From assembly GCF_002646595.1 (NCBI RefSeq), contig NZ_PDUD01000009.1, positions 62,001-126,000 on the forward strand: DNA of 64,000 nucleotides. Direction: 5' to 3'. The stretch comes from Flavilitoribacter nigricans DSM 23189 = NBRC 102662 (GTDB lineage: Bacteria > Bacteroidota > Bacteroidia > Chitinophagales > Saprospiraceae). Made by a program: the position numbers and the translations under genes. The notes under the pieces were generated by a model. It was not told the origin of the DNA. It saw only the letters and a program-made list of their open reading frames with translations, and made no database searches. This document shows, one piece after another, positions 18,103 to 26,849 of the stretch; position 1 is the first letter of the stretch, and each line of letters opens with the position of its first letter.

Positions 18103-18439
18103 GAAGAAAAGAAAAAGCCGGTTTCCCGTAAATGAAATATTATTTTATTTTTGAGCAAAAAGAGGAGTAGAAATTCCAGATTTCTCTTAAAATAAATGTG
18201 ATTAATGGGCTTATTTGAAATTTAGTTCACATTTATTTTGCATTGTTCGTTAATATTATGTTAAGGTTTGAAAAAAAATGGAAATAAGCTTGGTCGTTTG
18301 CTCATCTTGATTTTATCTTTACCAACGATAAGTGAACACGTATATTTCATTTCTAACTAAAATTGTTGTCTATAGAAAGTAACTTCTACACTAAATAATT
18401 CTTACACAGATCCCATTAACGAATTATAATTATTTAGTT
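18103..18439. other. AT-rich upstream region of the sigma-factor gene
   Basis: 337 bp without a gene, clearly richer in A+T than its surroundings. It contains the probable promoter at 18290-18321 and a leader of about 110 nt. Confidence 0.5.
18290..18321 (+). promoter_or_regulatory. Probable promoter of the ECF sigma-factor gene
   Basis: TTGG (18290-18293) and TATCTTTA (18314-18321) are separated by 20 bp, close to the Bacteroidota TTTG-N19-20-TAnnTTTG layout. Confidence 0.45.
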
Positions 18440-19021
18440 ATGCAAGTTACTATGCTTAATGACCAGCAGCTTATCGCTCGCTATTTGAAAGGTGATGAAC
18501 GTTCATTCGAAGAATTGCTCGGACGTCACAGACAAAAAATCTACACTTCGATCTATCTCTTTGTCAAAGATCAATCTTTAGCCGAAGACATTTTCCAGGA
18601 AGTTTTTATCAAGATTATCGATACCTTACGCAAAGGTAAATACAACCACGAGGGTAAATTCCTGCAGTGGGCCATGCGTATTGCTTACAATATGTGTGTG
18701 GATTATTTCCGCCGCAACAAGCGTCGCCCCCAGGTGTCGCCAACTGAGACTTTTGATATCTTCGACGTGCTGCCTATGACGGATGATAATGCCGAGCAGT
18801 CTATTATCCGCAGCCAGACACACGAAAAAGTACGCCAACTGGTGGATATGCTGCCTCCTGAGCAAAGAGAGGTAGTGATCCTGCGCCACTACGCGGACAT
18901 GAGTTTCAAAGAGATCGCCAAATTGACCAGAGTAAGCATCAACACGGCTTTGGGCCGGATGCGTTACGCTCTGATCAATATCCGGAAAATGATCGAAGAA
19001 AAGGAGGTGATCCTTCAGTAA
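18440..19021 (+). CDS. ECF-type RNA polymerase sigma factor
   Basis: 193 residues. Region 2 spans about residues 7-82 (LIARYLKGDERSFEELLGRHR, DQSLAEDIFQEVFIKI, FLQWAMRIAYNMCVDYFRRNKRRP) and binds core polymerase and the -10 element. Region 4 spans about 130-185 (LPPEQREVVILRHYADMSFKEIAKLTRVSINTALGRMRYAL) and holds the helix-turn-helix for the -35 element. No anti-sigma gene is adjacent, which sets it apart from typical SusCD-linked ECF factors. An own promoter and a strong terminator show that it is a single-gene transcription unit. A second start at codon 5 (MLNDQQ) is equally plausible. Confidence 0.93.
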   Translation: MQVTMLNDQQLIARYLKGDERSFEELLGRHRQKIYTSIYLFVKDQSLAEDIFQEVFIKIIDTLRKGKYNHEGKFLQWAMRIAYNMCVDYFRRNKRRPQVSPTETFDIFDVLPMTDDNAEQSIIRSQTHEKVRQLVDMLPPEQREVVILRHYADMSFKEIAKLTRVSINTALGRMRYALINIRKMIEEKEVILQ

Positions 19022-19051
19022 GTAAGTCTTTTCTCATCTATACACCAACTG

Positions 19052-19084
19052 CGGCCTTGGAGTTTTACTTCAAGGCCGTTTTTT
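19052..19084 (+). terminator. Intrinsic terminator after the sigma-factor gene
   Basis: CGGCCTTG (19052-19059) pairs with CAAGGCCG (19071-19078), followed directly by T6 (19079-19084). Textbook form. Confidence 0.85.
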
Positions 19085-19198
19085 GTTATGCATCGCCAGA
19101 AGATCGGGTTAGCACTACACTTCTACCCCATTCGAAAATAGCTCGCCGGAAGTTCCGTTTCGCCCAAACAATTCTCCGGGCAATCCTGTTTTCACTGC

Positions 19199-19918
19199 AT
19201 GGAAAATTTAAAGAACAAAGTAGCCCTCATTACCGGAGGGAGTAAAGGGATCGGATTAGGAATAGCCGAAGCCATGATGGCCGAAGGAATGCGGGTAGCC
19301 ATCACCAGTCGCAGCCAGAATGCCGCTAATGAAGCCGTCGATGAACTGTTTAAGATCGGGAGCGGAGAAGCATTGGGTATTTCCGCCGACGTGCGGGATT
19401 ACGAAGCCCAGATGCAGGCCGTGAAGATCGTGCTCGATAAATGGGGCCAGCTGGACGTGCTCATCGCCAATGCGGGCGTGGGCCATTTCGCCTCGATCGA
19501 AGAGCTCACCCCCGAACAGTGGGATGCCACCATCGATACTAATTTGACCGGCGTTTTTTACAGTATCAAAGCCGCCGTGGATGCCCTGAAGGCTTCCGAA
19601 GGGTACATCATTACCGTTGCCAGTCTGGCCGGCACGAATTTCTTCGCCAAAGGGTCCGCCTACAACGCCAGTAAATTTGGCCTCGTCGGCTTTACCCAGG
19701 CCGTCATGCTGGACCTGCGGGATTACGGCATCAAAACCACGACTATTATGCCGGGTTCGGTGGCGACCTATTTCAACGGTCATACGCCCAACGAAGCGGA
19801 CGGTTGGAAGATCCAGCCCGAAGACCTCGGCCAGATCACCATCGATCTGTTGAAAATGCACCCGCGTACCCTACCGAGTAAGGTGGAGGTCAGACCTTCC
19901 CAACCCGGGAAAAAGTAA
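19199..19918 (+). CDS. SDR family NAD(P)-dependent oxidoreductase
   Basis: 239 residues, classical short-chain dehydrogenase/reductase. The nucleotide-binding TGGSKGIG is at 12-19, NAGVG at 91-95, and the catalytic Ser142, Tyr155 and Lys159 fall in the AYNASKFGLVGF context. It most resembles 3-ketoacyl-reductase-like members, but the substrate cannot be told from sequence. No signal peptide, so it is cytosolic. It is convergent with the esterase gene, 15 bp apart, with no terminator between them. Confidence 0.93.
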   Translation: MENLKNKVALITGGSKGIGLGIAEAMMAEGMRVAITSRSQNAANEAVDELFKIGSGEALGISADVRDYEAQMQAVKIVLDKWGQLDVLIANAGVGHFASIEELTPEQWDATIDTNLTGVFYSIKAAVDALKASEGYIITVASLAGTNFFAKGSAYNASKFGLVGFTQAVMLDLRDYGIKTTTIMPGSVATYFNGHTPNEADGWKIQPEDLGQITIDLLKMHPRTLPSKVEVRPSQPGKK

Positions 19919-19933
19919 TTTCGTCACTCCCGG

Positions 19934-21685
19934 TCACATTCTCGGACGTGGAGGCTGGACGGCCGCTTTCCAGGGCAATACGCCTTTAGCCTGTATTTTC
20001 CTGCGGTATAGAGTACCGTCGCTGATCAGGTACAACGTATCCAGATCGCGCCCGCCAAATTTCACGTCCGATTGAGTTTGTCCCACTTTGGAAAAGATAA
20101 AATTGATCCTGCCCAACTGATCAGCTACCTGGATTCCCAGATCCGAAGCGGTGTAGGTCCGGTTCTCCGCGTCCACCGTGATGGCCGTGGTGTTGGCTGT
20201 AGGCTGTCCGTACGGGATATGGTAGTGAATATAGGGCTGGCCGTAGGCCAGATGGCCCTCCGCCGTGACCTTAAAAGAGTATCCCCGCACCTGATCGGCC
20301 AGACTCACATCCAGAAAGGTCTGATCGGCCGAAAGGCTTAGGCCGACGGGACGACCGGGCAATTCCACATAGGTGAGTTGCCGGGTATCAAAACTGTAGT
20401 AAGCAATACGCGACTTTCCAGTATCGGTAAAATAAAGTCCCCAGCGGCTGAGCAACAGGTGACCGGCCTCCACATTCGATAAAATCAGTTCCGATTCGCT
20501 TCCGGAGGAAAACGCTTTGATCTGCCCGTGATCCAGATCAGTGATATACAGGCGTCCGTCTCCGGCAAAAGCCAATCCACCCGGAGTGAAACCCAGCTCG
20601 TATTCGAGTTTTGGCTTACCCAGATTATCCAGGCTATAGAGGGCCTTTTTTTCGGTATCCGTAAAGTACACACTGCCGGTACTGTCTACAGCCAGCCGGT
20701 CGGGTTGAAATTCCGGTCCCGTGATTTCCCGCCAGGGTTCATCGGGTAGCATGAGTGCAAGACCTTTGTATTGCTCCGGGTGGGTTGCTACCGGCTGCGG
20801 ATAATCTTTCCACAACCACAGCAAGGCTTCGGGCAGGATCTTTTTTGCCCCGCGACTGTTGTGACCTTCCGTTCCCCAGATGTGTTCCACTTCGTACCCC
20901 GCCCAGGTGAGCGCGGATAACATATCCTGATTCGCCATCCACCAGTCTCCGGCGTAAATATTCAGATCCTGGTTGCCGTCTTCCAGAAAGACGCGCAGCG
21001 GTTTGGGCTCCGATTTCCGGACCAGCGTAGCAAATTCATCTCCTCCCCGGAGTCCGACGTAAGTACCGATCGTACTCAATACCCGGTGAAAAGCGTCCGG
21101 CCGCTCCCAGGCCGCGTTGAACGCACAAATAGCCCCGGAACTCGCCCCGGCGATGCAGCGATCGTTGGGGTCCCGGCTGAGATGGTAAGTGCGCTCTACT
21201 TCCGGGATCAGTTCCTCCAGCAGGAAACGCGCGTAGCGATCGCCCATTCCATCGTATTCAAAACTCCGGTTGAAGCGAGGGAAGCGCCCCTCCCCTTCCG
21301 CGGCTACCTTACCGTGATCAACGAAGATACCTAAAATGGGCGGCAGTTTTCCGGCGTGGGTCAGGGAATCGAGGGTTTCCGGAAGTCCCCAGCCCCGGGC
21401 CCGGCCCAGACCGTCCTGTACGATCATGGAGCAGGCCGGTTTATCCGGATCGTACTGGGCCGGCACGTAGATCCAGTAATCTCTTTCCGTACCGGGATAG
21501 ATCCGGCTTTTCCAGGAAAAGGGACCTTCGATCCGGCCACTGGGATAATTTTCCGAATTGGAACTGGGCACCGATTCCTGTGCCGGTAACAGGCTGCTCA
21601 CCAGGAAGCAAAGCGGGAGGATGAGCAGTCGGACACCTTGCTTCCGGCGGTATCCGAACCGGATTAACTTGTTTTGCGGGTTCAT
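19934..21685 (-). CDS. Exported esterase fused to SMP-30/gluconolactonase-like propeller
   Basis: 583 residues. A signal peptide (LLILPLCFLVSSLLPAQ) is followed by an alpha/beta-hydrolase of the enterochelin-esterase type, about residues 55-300: RDYWIYVPAQYDPDKPACSMIVQDG, the nucleophile elbow GASSG (Ser182), an acid in FLEDGNQD and a His in WGTEGHNSRGAK. From about residue 320 the protein becomes an SMP-30/gluconolactonase-type six-blade propeller (PDRLAVDSTGSVYFTDTEKKALYSL, GGLAFAGDGRLYITDLDHGQIKAF, ANTTAITVDAENRTYTASDLGIQV). In the families these are an ester hydrolase and a lactone hydrolase. The two-enzyme fusion suggests sequential work on an ester- or lactone-containing carbohydrate outside the cytoplasm; that is inference. 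Confidence 0.85.
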   Translation of the reverse strand: MNPQNKLIRFGYRRKQGVRLLILPLCFLVSSLLPAQESVPSSNSENYPSGRIEGPFSWKSRIYPGTERDYWIYVPAQYDPDKPACSMIVQDGLGRARGWGLPETLDSLTHAGKLPPILGIFVDHGKVAAEGEGRFPRFNRSFEYDGMGDRYARFLLEELIPEVERTYHLSRDPNDRCIAGASSGAICAFNAAWERPDAFHRVLSTIGTYVGLRGGDEFATLVRKSEPKPLRVFLEDGNQDLNIYAGDWWMANQDMLSALTWAGYEVEHIWGTEGHNSRGAKKILPEALLWLWKDYPQPVATHPEQYKGLALMLPDEPWREITGPEFQPDRLAVDSTGSVYFTDTEKKALYSLDNLGKPKLEYELGFTPGGLAFAGDGRLYITDLDHGQIKAFSSGSESELILSNVEAGHLLLSRWGLYFTDTGKSRIAYYSFDTRQLTYVELPGRPVGLSLSADQTFLDVSLADQVRGYSFKVTAEGHLAYGQPYIHYHIPYGQPTANTTAITVDAENRTYTASDLGIQVADQLGRINFIFSKVGQTQSDVKFGGRDLDTLYLISDGTLYRRKIQAKGVLPWKAAVQPPRPRM

Positions 21686-21808
21686 ATGTTGGTTTTTTCG
21701 TTTTATAAGGATAGAAATCCCGAAGGCCGGCCGTATAGCTTTGGATGCAACTAAAAAAATCGTAATTTTAAAAAACTTTTTAGTTGATCACCTTTTAAAA
21801 TCCACCTT

Positions 21809-22369
21809 ATGAAAACCGCACTGATCCCCCTCTTGATTTTATTAGGTTCTTATACGACATTCGGCCAGGGATTCAGCAGTGGAAAAATAAACGCCAGCCA
21901 ATGGGACACGGACGTTGTCATTACCCTAAAATCCGATAACGGGCCGGACGAGATCAGGATCGCTACCAAGGGAAAGAAAACGAGACGGTCTTACCAAAAG
22001 GTCAAGAACCTGAAGATAAACGAAAATTCCTACCAACTTATAGAATCCTGCGGCAGCATCAATATTTTGAACGAAAAGGGAGAAACGCTGCTCAAAACCA
22101 ACCAGGACCGAAGCGAGATCTTCCTGATGAACCACGAGAAATTCACCCGCAAAAAGGCCAAAGGCAACAGCGGTGTCTTCGAATACGTGAACGGCAACCA
22201 GCAGGTAATCGTCAGCGGGCAGGTCAAAGGTGGAGTGATCCAGCTCAAAAACCATTCCGGAGAAGTCCGTGATGCCCTGATCGCGCTCTGCCTGGAAGAA
22301 CTACTGCAGCACGCCTACGATCGCTACCTCAACGCCATTATGACGTCGAGTTTTCTGGCTCAGGTGTAA
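21809..22369 (+). CDS. Exported protein of unknown function
   Basis: 186 residues. A clear signal peptide (MKTALIPLLILLGSYTTFGQ) precedes a basic, strand-rich mature region with evenly spaced motifs such as SYQLIESCGSINILNEKGETLL and VFEYVNGNQQVIVSGQV. The C-terminus is helical (DALIALCLEELLQHAYDRYLNAIM). It is divergent from the esterase fusion (start-to-start about 120 bp of AT-rich DNA) and ends at a strong shared terminator. No family recognised; similar small exported proteins with a C-terminal helix occur in Bacteroidota. Confidence 0.75.
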   Translation: MKTALIPLLILLGSYTTFGQGFSSGKINASQWDTDVVITLKSDNGPDEIRIATKGKKTRRSYQKVKNLKINENSYQLIESCGSINILNEKGETLLKTNQDRSEIFLMNHEKFTRKKAKGNSGVFEYVNGNQQVIVSGQVKGGVIQLKNHSGEVRDALIALCLEELLQHAYDRYLNAIMTSSFLAQV

Positions 22370-22397
22370 AGCAGGGTCTCCCCAGCAAATACGGCAA

Positions 22398-22442
22398 AAG
22401 GGCCGGCAGGTTTCTATCGTAAACCTGCCGGCCCTTCGTTTT
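22398..22442. terminator. Bidirectional terminator between convergent genes
   Basis: A 16-bp perfect stem (22398-22413 with 22421-22436, arm core GGCCGGCAGGTTT) is flanked by a T-rich end on the plus side. It sits between the stops of the 21809 and 22473 genes. Confidence 0.8.
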
Positions 22443-22472
22443 GAAAAGGGCTTTTTCCGCTTTATGCTAAAA

Positions 22473-25277
22473 TTATCTCCGACGCATCACCCGCATACCG
22501 CCGCTCATGCGCACGTGGGCTCCCCCCTGTTGCCGGATGGCGTAGGTAAAACTCAGCATAAAATACCGCCCCAGCGATCGGATACGCTGTTCCTGAAAGA
22601 AGCTTAAACTGGCGTAACGGTCGATGCCGAGATTCTTATTCAAGAGGTCAAATACGGAAAATTTCAGTTCCCCGCGGTCTCCCTTCAACAGAAAGCGCGA
22701 CAGGCTCAGATTCCAGATCGGCACGCTTTGCGCATCCCGGTCGGACCAATAGTAGTTATTGAGATCAAAGGAAGTAGAAAAAGTAAAGCGGGCGGGCAGA
22801 TCCGCATCCAGTCCGGCCTGGTAGTTAAGGTTGCTGTAGTTCTGGGTAACCTCCGACTGTCCGGTATACCGGATCCGATTATTATCCCAGGCCACTTCCA
22901 GGTAGGGCTCCAGTTTTTCGTTCCCGGTGAAACTCCAGCGGATCTGGGGCGACAGCAGTAAGCGATAAGTCTGATTGGGCGTTTCGTTGAGCAGGTTAAT
23001 GCTCCGCCCCAGACGGGTTTCTCCTCTTAATTCAAAGCGACTTTTGATCGGCCGGATGCGAAAACCGTAGGACAGGTTCGCGTTAAACTCGTAGTCATTG
23101 TCCACATTCACCGGCTGTAAGGTGCGACGAAACTGCTCGTCGATCGTCTGCGCGGTACTGATGGCATTTTTCGCATAGCGGAAATTGACAAAAGCAAAGA
23201 TATTACTCATACTCACCTGATTAAAAGACAGATAGGAGAGCGACAAATTGTGTTCGTAGGCGGCCTGCAGGTCGGGATTTCCGATGTACAGGTTCAGCGG
23301 ATCGGTATTATCGAGTAGGGGTTGCAGTTGCTGGATATCCGGTTCGCGGATGGAAGTCCGGTAGTCAAAACGCAGGTTCTTACCACTGATGGGTTCAAAA
23401 TTAAACTGCAGCACCGGCAACCAGTTACCGAACTTGCGGCGGATCTCGCCGTCCGGTAGCATCAGCCTACCCAGCAGACGGGATTCCTGCCGGTGGACGC
23501 CGGACATGAAGTTAAAACGACGGCGATTCAGGCGGAACTGGGCGCCCAGGCGATGGTAATCGTAGTCATTTTGGTAAGCATTACTCAGACCTTCGTTTCG
23601 CCGGCCGGTTCCGTCCTCCAGGTCCAGCACTTCCCGGTCCAGTCGATTGGTGAGGTGATTGTAGTAGTAGGAGAACTCCAGGTAGCGGCGTTTGCCAAGC
23701 GGTTCGATATGGGTAAGGTTCAGCCCGTAGCCCAGGTTTTCACTGTTCGTTGACTGTTCCTGCATAATGGAATCCAGCGAGATCTGATCACTGTGGTAAT
23801 AGCGGTTCCAGGAGCGAATATCCGCCTGGCGCACATTATCGCCCAGGTTGAAATTCAGTCCGGCGGTGAGGCTTCGGCCCGGGGCCTTAAAGCGGTGGCG
23901 GAACAGGAATTCCGAGTCGACATTCCGTCTTTGCCCCTGCAATTGCTGGTAGCGTTCACTTTCGTTTTGCAGTGTATTGGCAGCATCCAGGGTCCGTCCG
24001 CTGCCCTCCACCAGGCGTTCGTTTTTGGTGCTGTTCAGGCGCAGGTCCCAGCGGATCTGGTTGAGTGTATCCAGTTCTCGTTCCAGTCCGATATTGAAGC
24101 GATGTCCCTGTCGCAGATTATTGTCAAAAGTCTCATCCTCCGACCGGAGGGTGCCCGTGGGCAGGTAGTTTTCCCGTAGGGTAGTGGTTTCCGTATCCCG
24201 GTCCAGGTGATCGAATACATAACTGCCGTTCAGTTCACTGCCGTTTTTCCAGTCGTGATTAAAATTGAGCCCGCCCGCCCAGGTAGTGGTAAAACCGGTG
24301 TTTGAACCGAAGTCGATGGGGAAATCCATTTCGTCCGAATTGAAGGTCAGTTGCATGGTACCACCCCCGCCGGACATCATCCGCCGCATGGCCCCGGAGA
24401 ACTGCATATAATCGTTGATCGAAAAGCCCTGCCGGTTGATATTATTCCCCATGGCGATCAGCGACAGCTGCTGCTTGGGTGTAAAGCGGTTGAGACTGCC
24501 TTTCAGGTTGAAGCGATCTTCGGTGCCGTAGCCGGCTTCCGCCGAACCAAAGGCCCCTTTCTTGAAATCATTCTTCAGTTCCAGATTGACCGTCTTTTGC
24601 CGGGAACCATCATCGACCCCGGAAAATTCCGCCTGGTCGGATTTTTTGTCGTAGACCTGGACCTTATCCACCGCTTCGGCCGGCAGGTTCCGGGTAGCGG
24701 CTTTGGGATCACGCCCGAAAAACTCCTTTCCATCCACCATGACCTGTTCTACCCGTTCTCCCTGGGCCCGGATGTTCCCCTCGCGGTCGACTTCCATGCC
24801 GGGCAGCTTTTTGAGCAGGTCTTCCACCGGAGCGTTGGGTTGGGTCTTGAAAGCCCGGGCGTTGTATTCAATGGTATCCTTATTGATCCGAACGGGAATA
24901 TGCTCTTCCTGGACGATCACTTCATCCAGTAGCGCACTCTGGGTACCCATTTTCAAATTTCCCAGATCCAGTTTTTCCCGGTCTACGGGGAAAGGCAATG
25001 GCACATCCAGCGTCTGGTAGCCCAGGTAGGTCAATCGCAACAGGTAAGCCTGATCGTTGAGCAGACCTTTGAGTTGAAAGCTGCCGTCGTCTTCGGTCCG
25101 GCCAAAACTGATCAGGGAAGAATCCTGCACACTCAGCAACATGACCGTCGCGGAGATCAACGGAGAGTCATCGGCCGCGTCCGTAACCCTGGCCTGCAGA
25201 TCAAACTGCCGGGGCGACTGGGCAACTAATGCCGAACTGAATAAGGTGAGCAGTAGGAGTAAAAATATCGGGCGCAT
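22473..25277 (-). CDS. Outer-membrane beta-barrel protein (TonB-receptor-like, CarboxypepD_reg type)
   Basis: 934 residues. A signal peptide (LLLLLTLFSSALVAQ) is followed by a carboxypeptidase-regulatory-like domain (about 25-110: QARVTDAADDSPLISATVMLL ... FQLKGL ... LTYLGYQTLDVPL). A plug-like region follows (LLKKLPGMEVDREGNIRAQGERVEQVMVDGKEFFGRDP), then a long beta-barrel of alternating Tyr/Arg strands. The C-terminus ends SFTYAIRQQGG plus a Gly/Met/Arg tail. It matches the Bacteroidota 'outer membrane beta-barrel' family (OMP_b-brl_3), related to TonB-dependent receptors but outside the SusC/SusD type; no SusD partner is adjacent. The transported ligand is unknown. It is probably monocistronic. 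Confidence 0.9.
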   Translation of the reverse strand: MRPIFLLLLLTLFSSALVAQSPRQFDLQARVTDAADDSPLISATVMLLSVQDSSLISFGRTEDDGSFQLKGLLNDQAYLLRLTYLGYQTLDVPLPFPVDREKLDLGNLKMGTQSALLDEVIVQEEHIPVRINKDTIEYNARAFKTQPNAPVEDLLKKLPGMEVDREGNIRAQGERVEQVMVDGKEFFGRDPKAATRNLPAEAVDKVQVYDKKSDQAEFSGVDDGSRQKTVNLELKNDFKKGAFGSAEAGYGTEDRFNLKGSLNRFTPKQQLSLIAMGNNINRQGFSINDYMQFSGAMRRMMSGGGGTMQLTFNSDEMDFPIDFGSNTGFTTTWAGGLNFNHDWKNGSELNGSYVFDHLDRDTETTTLRENYLPTGTLRSEDETFDNNLRQGHRFNIGLERELDTLNQIRWDLRLNSTKNERLVEGSGRTLDAANTLQNESERYQQLQGQRRNVDSEFLFRHRFKAPGRSLTAGLNFNLGDNVRQADIRSWNRYYHSDQISLDSIMQEQSTNSENLGYGLNLTHIEPLGKRRYLEFSYYYNHLTNRLDREVLDLEDGTGRRNEGLSNAYQNDYDYHRLGAQFRLNRRRFNFMSGVHRQESRLLGRLMLPDGEIRRKFGNWLPVLQFNFEPISGKNLRFDYRTSIREPDIQQLQPLLDNTDPLNLYIGNPDLQAAYEHNLSLSYLSFNQVSMSNIFAFVNFRYAKNAISTAQTIDEQFRRTLQPVNVDNDYEFNANLSYGFRIRPIKSRFELRGETRLGRSINLLNETPNQTYRLLLSPQIRWSFTGNEKLEPYLEVAWDNNRIRYTGQSEVTQNYSNLNYQAGLDADLPARFTFSTSFDLNNYYWSDRDAQSVPIWNLSLSRFLLKGDRGELKFSVFDLLNKNLGIDRYASLSFFQEQRIRSLGRYFMLSFTYAIRQQGGAHVRMSGGMRVMRRR

Positions 25278-25345
25278 ATCTTTTTGATCACAAATCTAGG
25301 GGCTCAGATCCAGTAAGCAGGTTAAGTGACCTTGATGTAAGGTTA

Positions 25346-26185
25346 ATGAACGTTAATCGGCTTCCGGACCGAAACACTATGTTTGTGCCGAATTCAAAAA
25401 CGGTACCGGGTTCTCGCTTGTTAATCCTTCGGCCACAGCGGAGGGGTGACGGAAAAGGCCTCTCCGGAAGACTTTTTAAATCCAATACCTTGATCAGCAT
25501 CATTATACCTACGCTCAACGAAGCCCAGCAGATCACCGCTACCCTGCGGTGCCTGTCCGAATTAAAAGGATCGTACGAGCTCATTGTTGTGGATGGCGGC
25601 AGTACGGATGGTACGGTGCGCCTCCTCCGGGCATGGCCGCAGGTCCGGCTGCATCATTCGCCGCGAGCAGAACGGGCGGCCCAGATGAATACCGGTGCCG
25701 ATATGGCTACCGGCGATACACTCTGGTTCCTGCACGCCGATACGCGGGTGCCCGTAGATAGCCTCCTGCGGATGGAGCAGGTCCTGCACCGGCCGGAGGC
25801 CGTTGGCGGTAGTTTCCGCATGGCTTTTGACCGCCGGGAATGGCCCTATTTTCTCCTGAGTTTTTTCACGCGCTTCAATAGTCCTTTCTGGACTTTCGGG
25901 GATCAGGGGATCTTCTTGAGAGCCGAAATATTCCGCGAGCTAGGCGGCTACGCTGATCTGCCCATCCTGGAGGACCTGGAGTTTCAGCTACGGCTGCGGA
26001 AACGGGGGAAATTCCTGAAGATCCCGCTAGCCGTTACCACTTCGGCACGGCGTTATCACCGGGGAAGCCCTTTCCGGGAATTTTTTCGGGATGCCGGTGT
26101 GGTTGCGGGTTATTTTTCGGGAGTCGAGGTCCGCAAGCTAAATATCTGGTACCGCGGTCATGATCTCGGGGATCTGCCCCGGTAG
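25346..26185 (+). CDS. Family 2 glycosyltransferase (TIGR04283-like)
   Basis: Up to 279 residues. The GT-A domain starts at SIIIPTLNEAQQITATLRCL, has the nucleotide-sugar DGGSTDGT block, the metal-binding motif FLHADTR (DxD-like), and WTFGDQGIFLRAEIFRELGGY and PILEDLEFQLRLRKRGK near the C-terminus. These resemble the TIGR04283 group (arsenosugar-type or rSAM/selenodomain-associated transferase 2). The start is uncertain. The first 48 residues have no counterpart in the family, a -7-like TATGTTTG lies at 25378-25385 inside them, and a TTG at 25490 would begin right at the domain. It is divergent from the barrel-protein gene. No partner genes of an arsenosugar pathway are seen here. Confidence 0.82.
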   Translation: MNVNRLPDRNTMFVPNSKTVPGSRLLILRPQRRGDGKGLSGRLFKSNTLISIIIPTLNEAQQITATLRCLSELKGSYELIVVDGGSTDGTVRLLRAWPQVRLHHSPRAERAAQMNTGADMATGDTLWFLHADTRVPVDSLLRMEQVLHRPEAVGGSFRMAFDRREWPYFLLSFFTRFNSPFWTFGDQGIFLRAEIFRELGGYADLPILEDLEFQLRLRKRGKFLKIPLAVTTSARRYHRGSPFREFFRDAGVVAGYFSGVEVRKLNIWYRGHDLGDLPR

Positions 26186-26293
26186 GCAGGAGTTTTTTTG
26201 CTAAATTTAGGCCCGGTGTTGCCCCCTTCCGGTTTTGGCAAGGATCGGCCGTAAACGCCACGCCCTGACCACTAACCGAACGCCTCAAACATC

Positions 26294-26845
26294 ATGTTGA
26301 AAAAACTAAAGAAACTCCTCACCGAGATGGTCCCGGTCATTCTGGGGATCCTGATCGCTCTGTTCATCAACAACTGGAAGGAAAGTACGGAGGATGAGCA
26401 GTTTTTGGACCGGGCGTTTGCTGCCATTGATCAGGAGATTGAAGAGAACCGGACTTCCATCCAGAACGCTCTAACTACCCACGAAAACCTGATGGATACG
26501 ATCGGCGTCTACCAAAACTCGGGCGGGAAATCACTCGAAGCGATCCTCATCGATACCGATGGATTGAAATACTCCACCGTCCGGAATACCGTTTGGAAAT
26601 TTTTTGTGGGCAGTAAAACCGAACTAATCGATTACCAGGTCATTTCTCAGTTGAGTAGTATCGAAGAGTCCAAGTTACTGATGGACGCCAAGTTCAACAA
26701 GCTCATGGACTTTCTGTACCTGCATATGGATCGTAACGATCCCCAAAGTCTGCGCCTGTTTGCGATCCATTTGTCCAACGTCATGAACAGCGAACAGCGA
26801 TTAATTGAAATGTACGATGAATACCTTGCTGGAAAAGAAGATTAA
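26294..26845 (+). CDS. DUF6090-like membrane-anchored protein
   Basis: 183 residues. A basic start (MLKKLKKLL) leads into one membrane segment, MVPVILGILIALFINNW, followed by a mainly helical extracytoplasmic domain. The EMVPVILGILIALFINNWKE pattern is the hallmark of a large Bacteroidota family (DUF6090) of unknown function. It overlaps nothing, and its stop is 4 bp before the ATG of the next gene, so the two are very likely translated from one mRNA. Confidence 0.75.
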   Translation: MLKKLKKLLTEMVPVILGILIALFINNWKESTEDEQFLDRAFAAIDQEIEENRTSIQNALTTHENLMDTIGVYQNSGGKSLEAILIDTDGLKYSTVRNTVWKFFVGSKTELIDYQVISQLSSIEESKLLMDAKFNKLMDFLYLHMDRNDPQSLRLFAIHLSNVMNSEQRLIEMYDEYLAGKED

Positions 26846-26849
26846 CAAA

